From positions 434,001 through 498,000 of the forward strand of contig CAWHOY010000006.1 in the NCBI GenBank assembly GCA_963831155.1: a DNA stretch of 64,000 bases. The letters are read 5' to 3'. The notes beneath the pieces were generated by a model. The model did no database searches. It saw nothing but the letters and a program-made list of their open reading frames with translations, and was not told the DNA's origin. Source of the stretch: CAVRXQ01 sp963831155. Lineage in GTDB: Bacteria; Actinomycetota; Acidimicrobiia; Acidimicrobiales; Bog-793. Made by a program: the position numbers and the translations under genes. This document shows positions 1-8,162 of the stretch, piece by piece. Position 1 is the first letter of the stretch, and each line of letters begins with the position of its first letter.

Positions 1-314
1 TGCTTGAGGGCATCCCAGACCTGCTCGCAAAGCGGATCACCGAATCCGTCGAGATCCCGACGATCGGCATCGGCGCTGGACGGCATACCGACGGCCAAGT
101 GCTCGTGATCCACGATCTCTTGGGAATGTCGGCCCGACCGCCGGCGAAATTCGTGCGCCGCTACGCCGACCTCGGGCAGGTGGCGAAGGGCGCCATCGAA
201 CGCTTCAAGTCCGATGTGCGGACGGGCGCCTATCCCTCGGAAGATGAGAGTTACCACACGGCCCCCGAACTTGCCGCGGCGCTGCGCGAGGCGCACCCGG
301 ACGATCCGCGGTAG
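1..314 (+). CDS. panB: 3-methyl-2-oxobutanoate hydroxymethyltransferase (ketopantoate hydroxymethyltransferase), C-terminal part
   Basis: The gene enters from outside the window and only its last 103 codons are visible, reading in the frame that starts at base 3. The enzyme adds a hydroxymethyl group from methylene-tetrahydrofolate to 2-oxoisovalerate, the first committed step of pantothenate and coenzyme A synthesis in the cytoplasm. The visible part carries the PanB stretch IPTIGIGAG followed by DGQVLVIHDLLG, then the usual C-terminal helix with KFVRRYADL. The stop is TAG at 312-314. The tail after RRYADL is of normal length, so nothing looks truncated at this end. Confidence 0.93.
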   Translation, partial: LEGIPDLLAKRITESVEIPTIGIGAGRHTDGQVLVIHDLLGMSARPPAKFVRRYADLGQVAKGAIERFKSDVRTGAYPSEDESYHTAPELAAALREAHPDDPR

Positions 315-409
315 GAGGCGCGTCAAGCCCAGCCGCGACGATCACGCGGTGGGCGACCGATCGAGCCGCGAGCACGCTCGACTACGATGCCTGCGTCCTA
401 ACCACCCCT

Positions 410-450
410 GCTCCGGCCGTGACCGGAGCCCCGGGCGCTTGTGCTCCGGG
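410..450 (+). promoter_or_regulatory. rpsF leader, two consecutive hairpins
   Basis: Just before the rpsF ribosome binding site the sequence forms two hairpins. Bases 410-416 (GCTCCGG) pair with 423-429 (CCGGAGC) around the loop CCGTGA, and bases 430-434 pair with 446-450 (CCCGG/CCGGG) around a GC-rich interior. The second ends three bases before the Shine-Dalgarno GGAGGAGG. Leaders of rpsF operons in many bacteria are bound by the S6:S18 pair at a motif containing an exposed CCG, and the first loop here begins with CCG. The hairpins are seen directly; S6:S18 binding is inference. A possible -10 (TACGAT) lies at 383-388. Confidence 0.45.
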
Positions 451-470
451 TCCGGAGGAGGTGAGCCGCC

Positions 471-809
471 TTGCGGCCCTACGAAATTGCCGTCATCTTT
501 GATGCCGGCCTCGAAGAGAACGACATCAAGGCGACGACTGATCGAGTCGGCGAGATCGTCCAGGCCGCCGGTGGATCGGTGAACGGCATCGAGCGCTGGG
601 GTCGACGGACTTTCGCGTACGAGCTCAAGCACCACAGCGAAGGCATCTATTTGTTCATCGAGGTCGTCGCGACACCCGAGGCGGTCGCGGAGGCGGACAG
701 GGTCCTCTCGCTGACCGACGATGTCTTGCGCCACCGGATCATCCGCAAACCCGAGATGATCGCTGGCCTGGCGCACGCACCGTCGGTCGAGGCGTCGCCG
801 GCGAGCTAG
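471..809 (+). CDS. rpsF: 30S ribosomal protein bS6
   Basis: A 112-residue protein of normal bS6 length starting RPYEIAVIFDAGLEE, the family's first beta strand, with the later GRRTFAYELKHHSEGIYL segment. It binds 16S rRNA with S18 in the platform of the small subunit. I use the TTG start at 471 because a strong Shine-Dalgarno (GGAGGAGG, 453-460) precedes it and no ATG or GTG fits the family N-terminus. It is first in the rpsF-ssb-rpsR-rplI cluster and is preceded by a structured leader that may carry autoregulation. A short Ala/Ser-rich tail follows the fold. Confidence 0.96.
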   Translation: MRPYEIAVIFDAGLEENDIKATTDRVGEIVQAAGGSVNGIERWGRRTFAYELKHHSEGIYLFIEVVATPEAVAEADRVLSLTDDVLRHRIIRKPEMIAGLAHAPSVEASPAS

Positions 810-827
810 CGAGCAAAGAAGGCAGAT

Positions 828-1283
828 ATGGCGAACGGAAACAACGTGGTGCTGGTCGGCAACGTGACCCGCGATCCCGAGTTGCGTTTCACCCCGTCGG
901 GGCAGGCAACCGCGAGCTTCGGCTTGGCGGTAAACCGACGCTGGCAGAACCGCCAGACCCAGGAGTGGGAGGAGGCGACGTCGTTTTTCGACGTCGTCTG
1001 TTGGCGCGAAATGGCGGAGAACGTCTCCGAATCGGTGACGAAAGGTGCCCGCATCATCGTGACTGGGCGTCTCGAGCAGCGATCGTGGGAGACCCCCGAT
1101 GGGGACAAGCGGTCGAAGATCGAAGTTGTCGCAGACGAGCTCGGGCCGAGCCTGCGGTGGGCGACCGCGCAGGTGATGAAAAACGAGCGCCGCGGGCCGG
1201 ATGAAGGTCGCCCAGCCGCAGCGAGCCCGCCTCGCGGAGCTTCTGCGGCGAACGCAGCGGCCGACGACGAGGAGCCGTTCTGA
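828..1283 (+). CDS. ssb: single-stranded DNA-binding protein
   Basis: A 151-residue SSB that coats single-stranded DNA during replication and repair. The N-terminal OB fold (about residues 1-110) begins NNVVLVGNVTRDPELRFTPSG and contains TSFFDVVCWREMAENV and GRLEQRSWE, all typical of bacterial SSB. After a short low-complexity linker rich in Pro and Ala, the protein ends in the acidic tip DDEEPF, the conserved tail that recruits replication and repair proteins. Its position between rpsF and rpsR is the standard arrangement. Its TGA stop overlaps the first base of the rpsR ATG. Confidence 0.97.
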   Translation: MANGNNVVLVGNVTRDPELRFTPSGQATASFGLAVNRRWQNRQTQEWEEATSFFDVVCWREMAENVSESVTKGARIIVTGRLEQRSWETPDGDKRSKIEVVADELGPSLRWATAQVMKNERRGPDEGRPAAASPPRGASAANAAADDEEPF

Positions 1284-1759
1284 TGGCGAGAAGCAACGAC
1301 CGCGACCGTACGAGCCGGCGGGCGCCGAAGGACAACGGCCGTCGCCAGAAAAAGAAGGTGTGCATCTTTTGTCGCGACGGTATCGACTACGTCGATTACA
1401 AGGACGTGAACATGCTCCGGAAGTTCATGTCCGACCGCGGCAAAATCCGGGCGCGCCGGGTCTCCGGCAACTGCGCCCAGCACCAGCGCGCAGTCGCTCG
1501 GGCGATCAAGACGACGCGGGAACTCGCCCTCTTGCCGTACACCCAGCGCACGACCAACGAGCGACCGGGAGGTCGTGGCGGCCGCAGCGGGCGCGGAGGT
1601 CCGCGCTTTGAGACGCGCGCGGCGCCGGACGGGGCCGAGATCGCGATCCCTGTTGACGACAGCGCCGAATCCGAAGCGGAGGTGGTCGAACAGGTCGAGG
1701 TCGACCCCGTCGAGACTGCGGTCGGTGTCGGCGGCGCCGTGGAAGAACCTGCCGAATGA
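1283..1759 (+). CDS. rpsR: 30S ribosomal protein bS18 with a long C-terminal extension
   Basis: The first 90 residues are a standard bS18, which binds 16S rRNA beside S6. Residues C27, C30, C64 and H67 (CIFC and NCAQH) give the zinc-binding form of the protein. The ordinary protein is about 75-90 residues, but this one runs to 158. Residues about 93-110 are Gly/Arg-rich (GGRGGRSGRGG), and the rest is acidic, with many Glu, Asp and Val. The extension stays in the high-GC codon pattern and ends in a 4-nt ATGA overlap with rplI, so it is translated and not a frame error. The ATG start overlaps the ssb stop by one base. Confidence 0.93.
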   Translation: MARSNDRDRTSRRAPKDNGRRQKKKVCIFCRDGIDYVDYKDVNMLRKFMSDRGKIRARRVSGNCAQHQRAVARAIKTTRELALLPYTQRTTNERPGGRGGRSGRGGPRFETRAAPDGAEIAIPVDDSAESEAEVVEQVEVDPVETAVGVGGAVEEPAE

Positions 1760-2199
1760 GGGTCGTGCTGCGCAGCGACCTCGAGGGTGTCGGCAAGCGC
1801 GGAGATGTCGTCGAGGTAGCGGACGGTCACGCGCGCAATTTCCTCCTGCCCGGCGGTCATGCCTTCCCGGCGACCGACAAAGTGCTCGAGCAGGCGGGCC
1901 GGATGCGCCGCGCGCGCGACGTTGCCGACGAGCGCGCGCGTCAAGCTGCGGAGTCCGTTGCGCAGAAACTCGTGCCCGTGACGGTGGCGATCACCGCGCG
2001 CGTCGGTCGGAACGGCCGACTCTTCGGATCGGTCACCCCAGCGGAAATCGTCGCCGCGGTGGAAGCCCAGACCGGCGTGACCCTCGATCGTCATAAGCTC
2101 GTCGTCCGCGAACCGATCCGTTCGATCGGCACCCATGAGGTCGGCGTGCGTCTGCATCCTGATGTCGAATTCGCGCTCACGATCGAGGTGTCCGGCTAG
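1756..2199 (+). CDS. rplI: 50S ribosomal protein bL9
   Basis: A 147-residue protein of normal length. The N-terminal rRNA-binding domain starts MRVVLRSDLEGVGKRGDVVEVADGHARNFLLP, the L9 signature; a long connecting helix (about residues 45-75) and the C-terminal domain follow. bL9 binds the base of the L1 stalk of the large subunit and helps keep the reading frame. The ATG overlaps the rpsR stop by 4 nt, so the two are probably translationally coupled. It ends the ribosomal part of the operon; a 256-base gap separates it from dnaB, in which I see no gene. Confidence 0.96.
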   Translation: MRVVLRSDLEGVGKRGDVVEVADGHARNFLLPGGHAFPATDKVLEQAGRMRRARDVADERARQAAESVAQKLVPVTVAITARVGRNGRLFGSVTPAEIVAAVEAQTGVTLDRHKLVVREPIRSIGTHEVGVRLHPDVEFALTIEVSG

Positions 2200-2455
2200 C
2201 CAATTTCGCGCGCGCTCATCGCACCTTCGGGCGCGGAAAATGGCCCTGAGCAGGGTCCTCGTGTACTCGGCGATATAGCCGTCGTCTAGGTTGCGCGGCG
2301 ATGGGACGCTCACGACCTCGCGCCATTGAATCCGCGCTAGCGCAATTCACAGGCGCGGATGCGTTCTGCACCGCCAACTCACAGGGTGGGAACGGTTATC
2401 CCGAGGGCAATCCGGAACATACGGAGGTATCGCTCCCCAACCCGGGGCGGGCAGT

Positions 2456-3841
2456 GTGAGCGGCACCATGCTCCAGCCGCTCGAGGAGACCGTACGACGC
2501 CCGCGTCGGCCTGCTGTAACTCCGAGTTCGGGGCGCGTCCCGCCGCACAACCTCGAGGCGGAGGAATCGTTGCTCGGCGCGATGTTGTTGTCCCACGACG
2601 CGATCGCGATCGGCATCGAGAAGTGCACGCGCGCGGATTTCTACAAGCCATCGCACGCGCTCGTCTTCGACGCGATCGAGACGCTCTTCGGGCGCGCAGA
2701 GCCCGCTGACGCCGTCAGCGCCGCGGAGGAGCTTCGTCGCCGCGGGGTGCTCGAAGAGATCGGTGGAGCAGCGGTGCTCGCCACGCTGCAATCAAAGACG
2801 GCGGCGATCTCGAGCACTCCGCGATACGCCCGGATCGTCGTTGAAAATGCCCTGCTCAGGCGTTTGATCGGCGTGGCGAACGAAATCGCCGAGATCGGCT
2901 ACGGCCTTCCCGAGGACGTTGCCGACGCGATCGACCACGCTGAACAGATGGTCTACGACGTCGCCCGCCACCAGGCGACAGACACGATCGAGCCGATCAA
3001 CGCCCTTTTGGGCCGGACGCTCGACGAACTGGAGACGCTCTACGAACGCGGCGAATCGATCACCGGCGTGCCGACTGGGTATCACGACTTGGACGAGAAG
3101 TTGTCGGGATTGCAGCCGTCGAATCTCGTCATCGTCGGCGCCCGTCCCTCAATGGGAAAGACCGCGTTCGCGCTCGGTCTCGCCGCGCACGCGGCGATGC
3201 AGGGGACACCAGTGCTGTTCTTTTCCTTGGAGATGGGCCACCTCGAGATCGCGCAGCGCGTGCTGTGCGCGGAGGCAAAGGTTGATCAATCGAATTTGCG
3301 AACTGGAAAGCTGCGCGAAGCGGACTGGCGGAAGATCTCGAACGCCATCGGGCGAATCGGTGCGTCGAAGCTCTACATCGATGACAACCCGAACGCGACG
3401 GTGATGGACATGCGTGCGAAGGCTCGCCGGATGCGCAGTCGAGAGGGACTCGGACTCGTCGTCGTCGACTACCTGCAGCTGATGCGTAACCCTTCGAACG
3501 CCGAGAATCGACAAGTCGAGATCTCTGAGATCAGCCGCGGATTGAAGATCTTGGCCCGGGAGCTGAAGATCCCCGTCGTCGCGCTGAGCCAGCTCTCCCG
3601 TGCGCTCGAGACCCGATCGGACAAGCGGCCGGTGCTCGCGGACCTGCGCGAATCTGGCGCCATCGAACAGGACGCCGACGTCGTACTGTTCATCAACCGC
3701 GACGAGGTCTACAACCCCGACACCCCCGAAAAGGGCACCGCGCAGATCCAGATCGCCAAGCACCGCAATGGCCCGGTCGGCCAGGTCACGCTGTCGTTCA
3801 TCCCTGAACACGCCCGCTTTGGCAACCTGGCGAGGGTCTGA
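2456..3841 (+). CDS. dnaB: replicative DNA helicase DnaB
   Basis: A 461-residue hexameric helicase that unwinds DNA at the fork. The N-terminal domain (about residues 28-130) starts PPHNLEAEESLLGAML, the helicase-loader and primase-contact domain. The RecA-like C-terminal domain has the Walker A motif GARPSMGKT (K235), the segment VVVDYLQLM (Walker B) and the LSQLSR and DLRESGAIEQDADVV motifs. The length is that of intein-free DnaB. The start is GTG at 2456; an in-frame ATG at 2468 is an alternative, and neither has a strong Shine-Dalgarno. Placing dnaB after rplI is the common bacterial order. Confidence 0.96.
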   Translation: MSGTMLQPLEETVRRPRRPAVTPSSGRVPPHNLEAEESLLGAMLLSHDAIAIGIEKCTRADFYKPSHALVFDAIETLFGRAEPADAVSAAEELRRRGVLEEIGGAAVLATLQSKTAAISSTPRYARIVVENALLRRLIGVANEIAEIGYGLPEDVADAIDHAEQMVYDVARHQATDTIEPINALLGRTLDELETLYERGESITGVPTGYHDLDEKLSGLQPSNLVIVGARPSMGKTAFALGLAAHAAMQGTPVLFFSLEMGHLEIAQRVLCAEAKVDQSNLRTGKLREADWRKISNAIGRIGASKLYIDDNPNATVMDMRAKARRMRSREGLGLVVVDYLQLMRNPSNAENRQVEISEISRGLKILARELKIPVVALSQLSRALETRSDKRPVLADLRESGAIEQDADVVLFINRDEVYNPDTPEKGTAQIQIAKHRNGPVGQVTLSFIPEHARFGNLARV

Positions 3842-3873
3842 CTCGACTCGACGCAGCCGGAACGTAGCGGTCC

Positions 3874-3911
3874 CCACAGCCATCTCAGAGTCTGCACAGC
3901 GAACTCTCAGC
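3874..3911 (+). promoter_or_regulatory. 11-bp phased CTCAG/CACAG direct repeats before the response regulator
   Basis: The 91-base gap between dnaB and the response regulator holds four pentamers on one strand: CACAG at 3875-3879, CTCAG at 3884-3888, CACAG at 3895-3899 and CTCAG at 3906-3910. The last three are spaced exactly 11 bp apart. The pair GCACAGC-N4-TCTCAGC (3894-3911) resembles the tandem 7-N4-7 boxes bound by PhoP and MprA type OmpR-family regulators of mycobacteria. The repeat lies 22 bases before the start codon of an OmpR-family gene, so autoregulation is the natural reading, but it is inference. Confidence 0.6.
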
Positions 3912-3932
3912 AATCGGGACGAAAATGTCCCC

Positions 3933-4634
3933 GTGGTAACGGGGGCCGCCGCTCGAGTGCTCGTCGTCGACGACGAGCTGAACATCACCGATCTCGTCGC
4001 GACTGCGCTCCGCTACGAGGGCTTCGAGGTCGCAACCGCCTCGACCGGACGCGGGGCGCTCGACGGCGTGCAAAGTGCCCGGCCCGACCTGCTCGTGCTC
4101 GACATCATGCTCCCCGACATCGACGGGTTCGAGATCGCCCGCCGACTGCGACAGGACGGCCGTCGCGTGCCGATCCTTTTCCTGACTGCAAAAGACGCCA
4201 CCGAGGACAAGGTGCGAGGGCTCACGCTCGGAGGCGACGACTACGTCACGAAGCCGTTCAGTCTGGAAGAACTTGTCGCGCGCGTGCGTGCCGTGCTGCG
4301 TCGCACCGTGGACGGCGCAACTGGTGGGGCGCGGCTGTCGTTCGCCGACCTCGAACTCGATGAGGAGACGCACGAGGTCTTTCGCGGAAAGACCCCGATC
4401 GATCTCACGCCGACGGAGTTCAAACTGCTCCGCTACTTCCTGTTGAATCCCCGCCGCGTGCTGTCGAAGTCCCAAATCCTCGATTACGTGTGGGAATACG
4501 ACTTCGGCGGCGACGCGAACGTCGTCGAGACGTACGTGAGCTATCTCCGCAAGAAGATCGACACCCTCGGTCCACCGCTCATTCACACGCTTCGGGGAGT
4601 CGGTTACAGCCTGCGCTTGCCGCAGGGCGGGTGA
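3933..4634 (+). CDS. OmpR-family response regulator
   Basis: A DNA-binding response regulator of about 233 residues. The receiver domain begins RVLVVDDE, has the phospho-acceptor Asp57 in VLDIMLPDIDG, and the conserved Lys in VTKPF. The C-terminal winged helix (about residues 135-230) has ELLRYF-like and LSKSQILDYVWEYDF segments of the OmpR/PhoB class and ends RGVGYSLRL. I place the start at GTG 3933, 8 codons before the first beta strand, as in relatives; the open frame extends upstream into dnaB without a reason to use it. The partner histidine kinase begins 13 bases downstream. Closest known types are MprA, PrrA and TcrX; no signal can be assigned from sequence. Confidence 0.92.
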   Translation: MVTGAAARVLVVDDELNITDLVATALRYEGFEVATASTGRGALDGVQSARPDLLVLDIMLPDIDGFEIARRLRQDGRRVPILFLTAKDATEDKVRGLTLGGDDYVTKPFSLEELVARVRAVLRRTVDGATGGARLSFADLELDEETHEVFRGKTPIDLTPTEFKLLRYFLLNPRRVLSKSQILDYVWEYDFGGDANVVETYVSYLRKKIDTLGPPLIHTLRGVGYSLRLPQGG

Positions 4635-4647
4635 GCGCGCCGTCGCG

Positions 4648-6213
4648 ATGGTGACATTCAGGCGGATGAGATCGGCGATCTCCCGCCCCATTGGGAGGCT
4701 GTCGCTGCGGGCACGCTTGAGCCTCGGCATCGTCCTTGTTACCGCGGTCGGGCTCGTTGTCGCCGACGTCATCATCTACGGCCAGATCGAGTCCTACCTT
4801 TCCGGACAGGTCGACTCGGAGCTGCAGACGACGCTCAACACCGTCGTTGCCGAGACACGATTCGGGCCGTTTCGCGATCTTCAGTTCAGCAACACCACAC
4901 CGGCCGGGACTTATGGCGCGTTCATTTCCTCGTTGGGAGCTCTCGGCGAGACCCCCTCAAGTCACCTCGTTGCCCCAGCCCCGGTGTTGCCGTCGTGGCT
5001 CAAGAGCTCGTCGCCTTCGGGTGGCGCGCGATACCTCTCGACATTTGCGAGCGGCGACCCATCGTTCCACTACCGCGTTCTTGTGCAGGTCGCGACGCTC
5101 AACAGATACCCCCAACCCCCCGTGCACGGCTATGCGGTCGTCGCGATCCCCATTCAGTCGCTTGACGCGACCCTTTCGCGTCTGACGGCCGTCGACCTCC
5201 TTGTCTCCGCGGTCGTGCTCGCCGTGCTGGCGCTCGCCGGCTACTTCGTCGTGCGAATCGGGATGCGGCCGCTCGGAGGGATCGAGGAGACGGCGGGGGC
5301 GATCGCGGCGGGTGACTTTTCTCGTCGTGTCGAGCGCGACGACGACCGCACCGAGGTCGGTCGCCTCGGCGCATCCCTGAACGAGATGCTCGCCCAGATC
5401 GACAGTGCATTCACCGAGCAGCGGGCTTCTGAGGACCGGCTGCGTCAGTTCCTCGCTGACGCCTCCCACGAGCTCAGAACCCCGATCACCTCGATCCGCG
5501 GCTATTCCGAGCTCTTCCGACGCGGGGCCTCCGCACGCCCCGACGACCTCGCCTCGTCGATGCGGAGGATCGAGGACGAAGCGACCCGGATGGGAGTGCT
5601 CGTCGACGACCTGTTGCTCCTCGCCCGCTTGGATCAGGGTCGGCCGCTCGAACAAAACCCCGTCGATCTCTCGGTGATCGCAAAAGAGGCCGCACAGCAG
5701 GCCGAGGTCGTCGCGCCCGGACTCGTGATCACCTTCCGCGCGACGGCACCGGTCGTCGTGATCGGAGACGAGCAGCGACTGCGACAAGTCGTTACGAACC
5801 TCATCCGCAATGCGACCGAACACACCCCGCAGGGAACGGGAATCGACGTCTCTGTCGAAGCCTTCGCTGGCAGCGCGCGTCTGGTCGTTCACGACGACGG
5901 TCCCGGTGTCCCACAAGCGCATCGTGAGCGGATCTTCGAGCGCTTCTATCGGGCGGACGCCTCGCGAGCACGGGAAAGCGGCGGCGCCGGCCTCGGCCTT
6001 TCGATCGTGGCGTCGATCGCCGCCGCACACGGCGGCCGCGCCCTGCTCGAAGCCGACGGACGACCCGGCGCGACGTTCGCCGTCGAGATCCCGCTCGCGC
6101 CGATTCCCGACGCGAAAGATGTCGTTGTCGCGCCCGTCACCGACGTGCACGGACTCAACGGCGATTCGTCAGACCTTCTCAGCGAAGGTGACGCCGTCGC
6201 CGATCGGAAGTAA
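4648..6213 (+). CDS. membrane sensor histidine kinase
   Basis: A 521-residue kinase paired with the response regulator before it. Two membrane helices (about residues 24-46 and 180-203) flank an extracytoplasmic sensor region of about 130 residues without a domain I recognise. A HAMP linker follows (about 203-255). The dimerisation domain has the phospho-acceptor His274 in DASHELRTP, and the ATPase domain has NLIRNATEHT (N box), DDGPGVP (G1), FERFYR (F box) and GAGLGLSIV (G2), so all catalytic motifs are present. About 25 C-terminal residues extend past the ATPase fold, and the last 45 bases overlap the 3' end of the convergent methyltransferase gene. Confidence 0.92.
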   Translation: MVTFRRMRSAISRPIGRLSLRARLSLGIVLVTAVGLVVADVIIYGQIESYLSGQVDSELQTTLNTVVAETRFGPFRDLQFSNTTPAGTYGAFISSLGALGETPSSHLVAPAPVLPSWLKSSSPSGGARYLSTFASGDPSFHYRVLVQVATLNRYPQPPVHGYAVVAIPIQSLDATLSRLTAVDLLVSAVVLAVLALAGYFVVRIGMRPLGGIEETAGAIAAGDFSRRVERDDDRTEVGRLGASLNEMLAQIDSAFTEQRASEDRLRQFLADASHELRTPITSIRGYSELFRRGASARPDDLASSMRRIEDEATRMGVLVDDLLLLARLDQGRPLEQNPVDLSVIAKEAAQQAEVVAPGLVITFRATAPVVVIGDEQRLRQVVTNLIRNATEHTPQGTGIDVSVEAFAGSARLVVHDDGPGVPQAHRERIFERFYRADASRARESGGAGLGLSIVASIAAAHGGRALLEADGRPGATFAVEIPLAPIPDAKDVVVAPVTDVHGLNGDSSDLLSEGDAVADRK

Positions 6214-6834
6214 TACCGAGCGCACACGCTCGTCGGACGCGACGCGGTCGTTGAACACCCGCATCGCAACCACCGCGTCGTCGCTCGCCGCGGCGTCGGC
6301 GACGCGACCGGACTGCAACGTGTTGTCGGCGAGCAGGATCCCTCCCGGACGCAATCGCGGGATCAGGGCCTCGTAGTACGAGGGATAGTTCACCTTGTCA
6401 GCGTCGACGAAGGCGAGATCAAAGAGGAGGCCGTCCAAGGTCGCGAGCGTCTCGAGCGCCGGTCCGAGGCGGAGGTCGATGCGGTCCGCCACCCCCGCCC
6501 TCGCCCAGAACTCCCGAGCGATGGAGGTCCACTCCTCGCTTACGTCTAGGCAGATAAGACGCGCTCCTGGCCCCATTCCTCGGACGATCGAGAGCGCCGA
6601 CCGACCGGTAAAGGTGCCGATCTCGATCGCGAGTTCGGCGCGCGTCGATCTGGCGAGGATCTCGAACAGCAGCGCCTGGTCGTCGCCGATCGACATTCCG
6701 GCGCGATCCCCGGTGAGCGAGGCCGTCGCCCGGCGCAGTTCGAGGGCGACCTCGTCGGGAGGGGAGAAGTGGGCGGCGCAGTAGTCGGACAGCTTCGCAT
6801 CGATGAATTCATTGCGCGTGACAACGTCGCTCAC
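6169..6834 (-). CDS. class I SAM-dependent O-methyltransferase (caffeoyl-CoA OMT-like)
   Basis: A protein of about 221 residues of the Methyltransf_3 family. The SAM-binding glycine loop is IEIGTFTGRSAL, followed by the acidic LICLDVSEEW strand and the metal-site region FDLAFVDADK, then LLADNTL. Bacterial members methylate catechol-type or other small hydroxylated compounds; the substrate here cannot be told. I use the GTG at 6834 because GAGG sits 5 bases before it; a GTG two codons upstream (6840) is possible. The open frame continues much further upstream, but there it runs across the aldo-keto reductase promoter and gene. It is transcribed divergently from that gene and convergently with the histidine kinase. 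Confidence 0.88.
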   Translation of the reverse strand: MSDVVTRNEFIDAKLSDYCAAHFSPPDEVALELRRATASLTGDRAGMSIGDDQALLFEILARSTRAELAIEIGTFTGRSALSIVRGMGPGARLICLDVSEEWTSIAREFWARAGVADRIDLRLGPALETLATLDGLLFDLAFVDADKVNYPSYYEALIPRLRPGGILLADNTLQSGRVADAAASDDAVVAMRVFNDRVASDERVRSVLLPIGDGVTFAEKV

Positions 6835-6972
6835 GATCACCTCGCTCGATTCAAAGCCCTGCGTCCGTCCGCGCGGGCACTGGGAGTCGCCTCGGTACGA
6901 TCGCCGACGGGTCCCTCTCGTGCAAGTGCAAGTGACCTCTGAACGCTCGACGTCAACTCTGAGGAGGCAGCG

Positions 6973-7995
6973 ATGGAGTATCGCCCACTCGGCCGTACCG
7001 GGGTGCAAGTCAGTGCATTGTGCCTTGGGGCGATGATGTTCGGCGGCTGGGGTAACCCGGATCACGACGACAGCATCCGGATCATCCACCGCGCCCTCGA
7101 CGCAGGGATCAATTTCGTCGATACCGCCGACGTGTACTCCCAAGGCGAATCCGAAGAAATCGTCGGCAAGGCGCTCGCGAGCTACCCCCGCGACCAGATC
7201 GTGCTCGCGACGAAGGTCCATGGCCAGATGGGCGAGGGGAGGAACCGCTCCGGCAACTCGCGGCGGTGGATCCTTGCCGAGTGCGAGGCGAGCCTCCGCC
7301 GTCTCGGCACCGACTACGTCGACCTGTACCAGATCCACCGACCGGATCCCGCGGTCGACGTCGCCGAGACGCTGTCCGCCCTCACCGACCTTGTTCGCCA
7401 GGGGAAGATCCGCTATTTCGGGAGTTCGACCTTCCCGGCCTACCAGATCGTCGAAGCGCAGTGGACGGCGGAACGCCGTGGCAGCGAACGCTTCCTCACT
7501 GAACAACCGCCGTACTCCATCCTCGTGCGAGGGATCGAAGCCGACGTTCTGCCGGTCTGTGAGCGCTACGGGATGGGCGTGATCCCTTGGAGTCCGCTCG
7601 CCGGGGGCTGGCTGTCCGGGCGCTTCGGTGCCGGCAAGGACAATTCCAGCCGGCGCGCCGAGCGCATCCCGGGCCGCTATGACCTTTCGTTGCCCGAGAA
7701 CCAGCGCAAGCTCGAGATCGTCGACCGCCTCGTCGAGTTGGCCAACGAGTCGGGACTAAATCTGATCGAGCTCGCGATCGGCTTCGTGCTTGCCCACCTG
7801 GCTGTAACCTCACCGATCATCGGGCCGCGAACGATGGACCACCTCGAGCCGCTCCTGAAAGCAGCCGATGTCAAATTGTCATCGGACGTCCTTGATCGCA
7901 TCGATGAGATCGTTCCCCCCGGAGTGAATGTGAACCGCGTCGACGGGGGATACACACCCCCGGCACTTGAGGAAGCGGCGCTGCGCCGGAGATAG
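6973..7995 (+). CDS. aldo-keto reductase
   Basis: A 340-residue NADPH-dependent oxidoreductase of the aldo-keto reductase superfamily, reducing an unknown carbonyl substrate in the cytoplasm. The catalytic tetrad is visible: Asp50 and Tyr55 in FVDTADVY, Lys81 in LATKVHG and His122 in YQIHRP. The later segments GSSTFPAYQI and WSPLAGGWLSG fit the TIM-barrel cofactor face, and the C-terminal IIGPRTMDHLE is the usual NADP-phosphate site. The length fits the AKR11/AKR12-like group close to YghZ and tyrosine-auxotrophy protein types. The ATG has a strong Shine-Dalgarno (GAGGAGG) 6 bases upstream. Confidence 0.93.
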   Translation: MEYRPLGRTGVQVSALCLGAMMFGGWGNPDHDDSIRIIHRALDAGINFVDTADVYSQGESEEIVGKALASYPRDQIVLATKVHGQMGEGRNRSGNSRRWILAECEASLRRLGTDYVDLYQIHRPDPAVDVAETLSALTDLVRQGKIRYFGSSTFPAYQIVEAQWTAERRGSERFLTEQPPYSILVRGIEADVLPVCERYGMGVIPWSPLAGGWLSGRFGAGKDNSSRRAERIPGRYDLSLPENQRKLEIVDRLVELANESGLNLIELAIGFVLAHLAVTSPIIGPRTMDHLEPLLKAADVKLSSDVLDRIDEIVPPGVNVNRVDGGYTPPALEEAALRRR

Positions 7996-8162
7996 TGCGA
8001 GGTGCGATCAGCCCTCTTCAACAATGTGGGAACCGAAGGCGCGATCAACAGTTGTGGCACCCGAACAGATCGCGGATCTCGTCGCGTTCGTAGGTGGCTC
8101 TTAGTCGTTCGCGACGCAACCGCGCTTGTCCTTGACGGGGGTCGGACACGCGCTGAGTTCAG

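Noticed and set aside
2200..2455. The gap between rplI and dnaB as a possible small RNA or gene
   Set aside because: No stable hairpin or coding pattern stands out; reverse frames there have no start signal.
8029..8103. A short forward frame ending PEQIADLVAFVGGS, like the tail of a c-type cytochrome
   Set aside because: Only about 25 codons, no haem motif, no ribosome binding site; chance or an old remnant.
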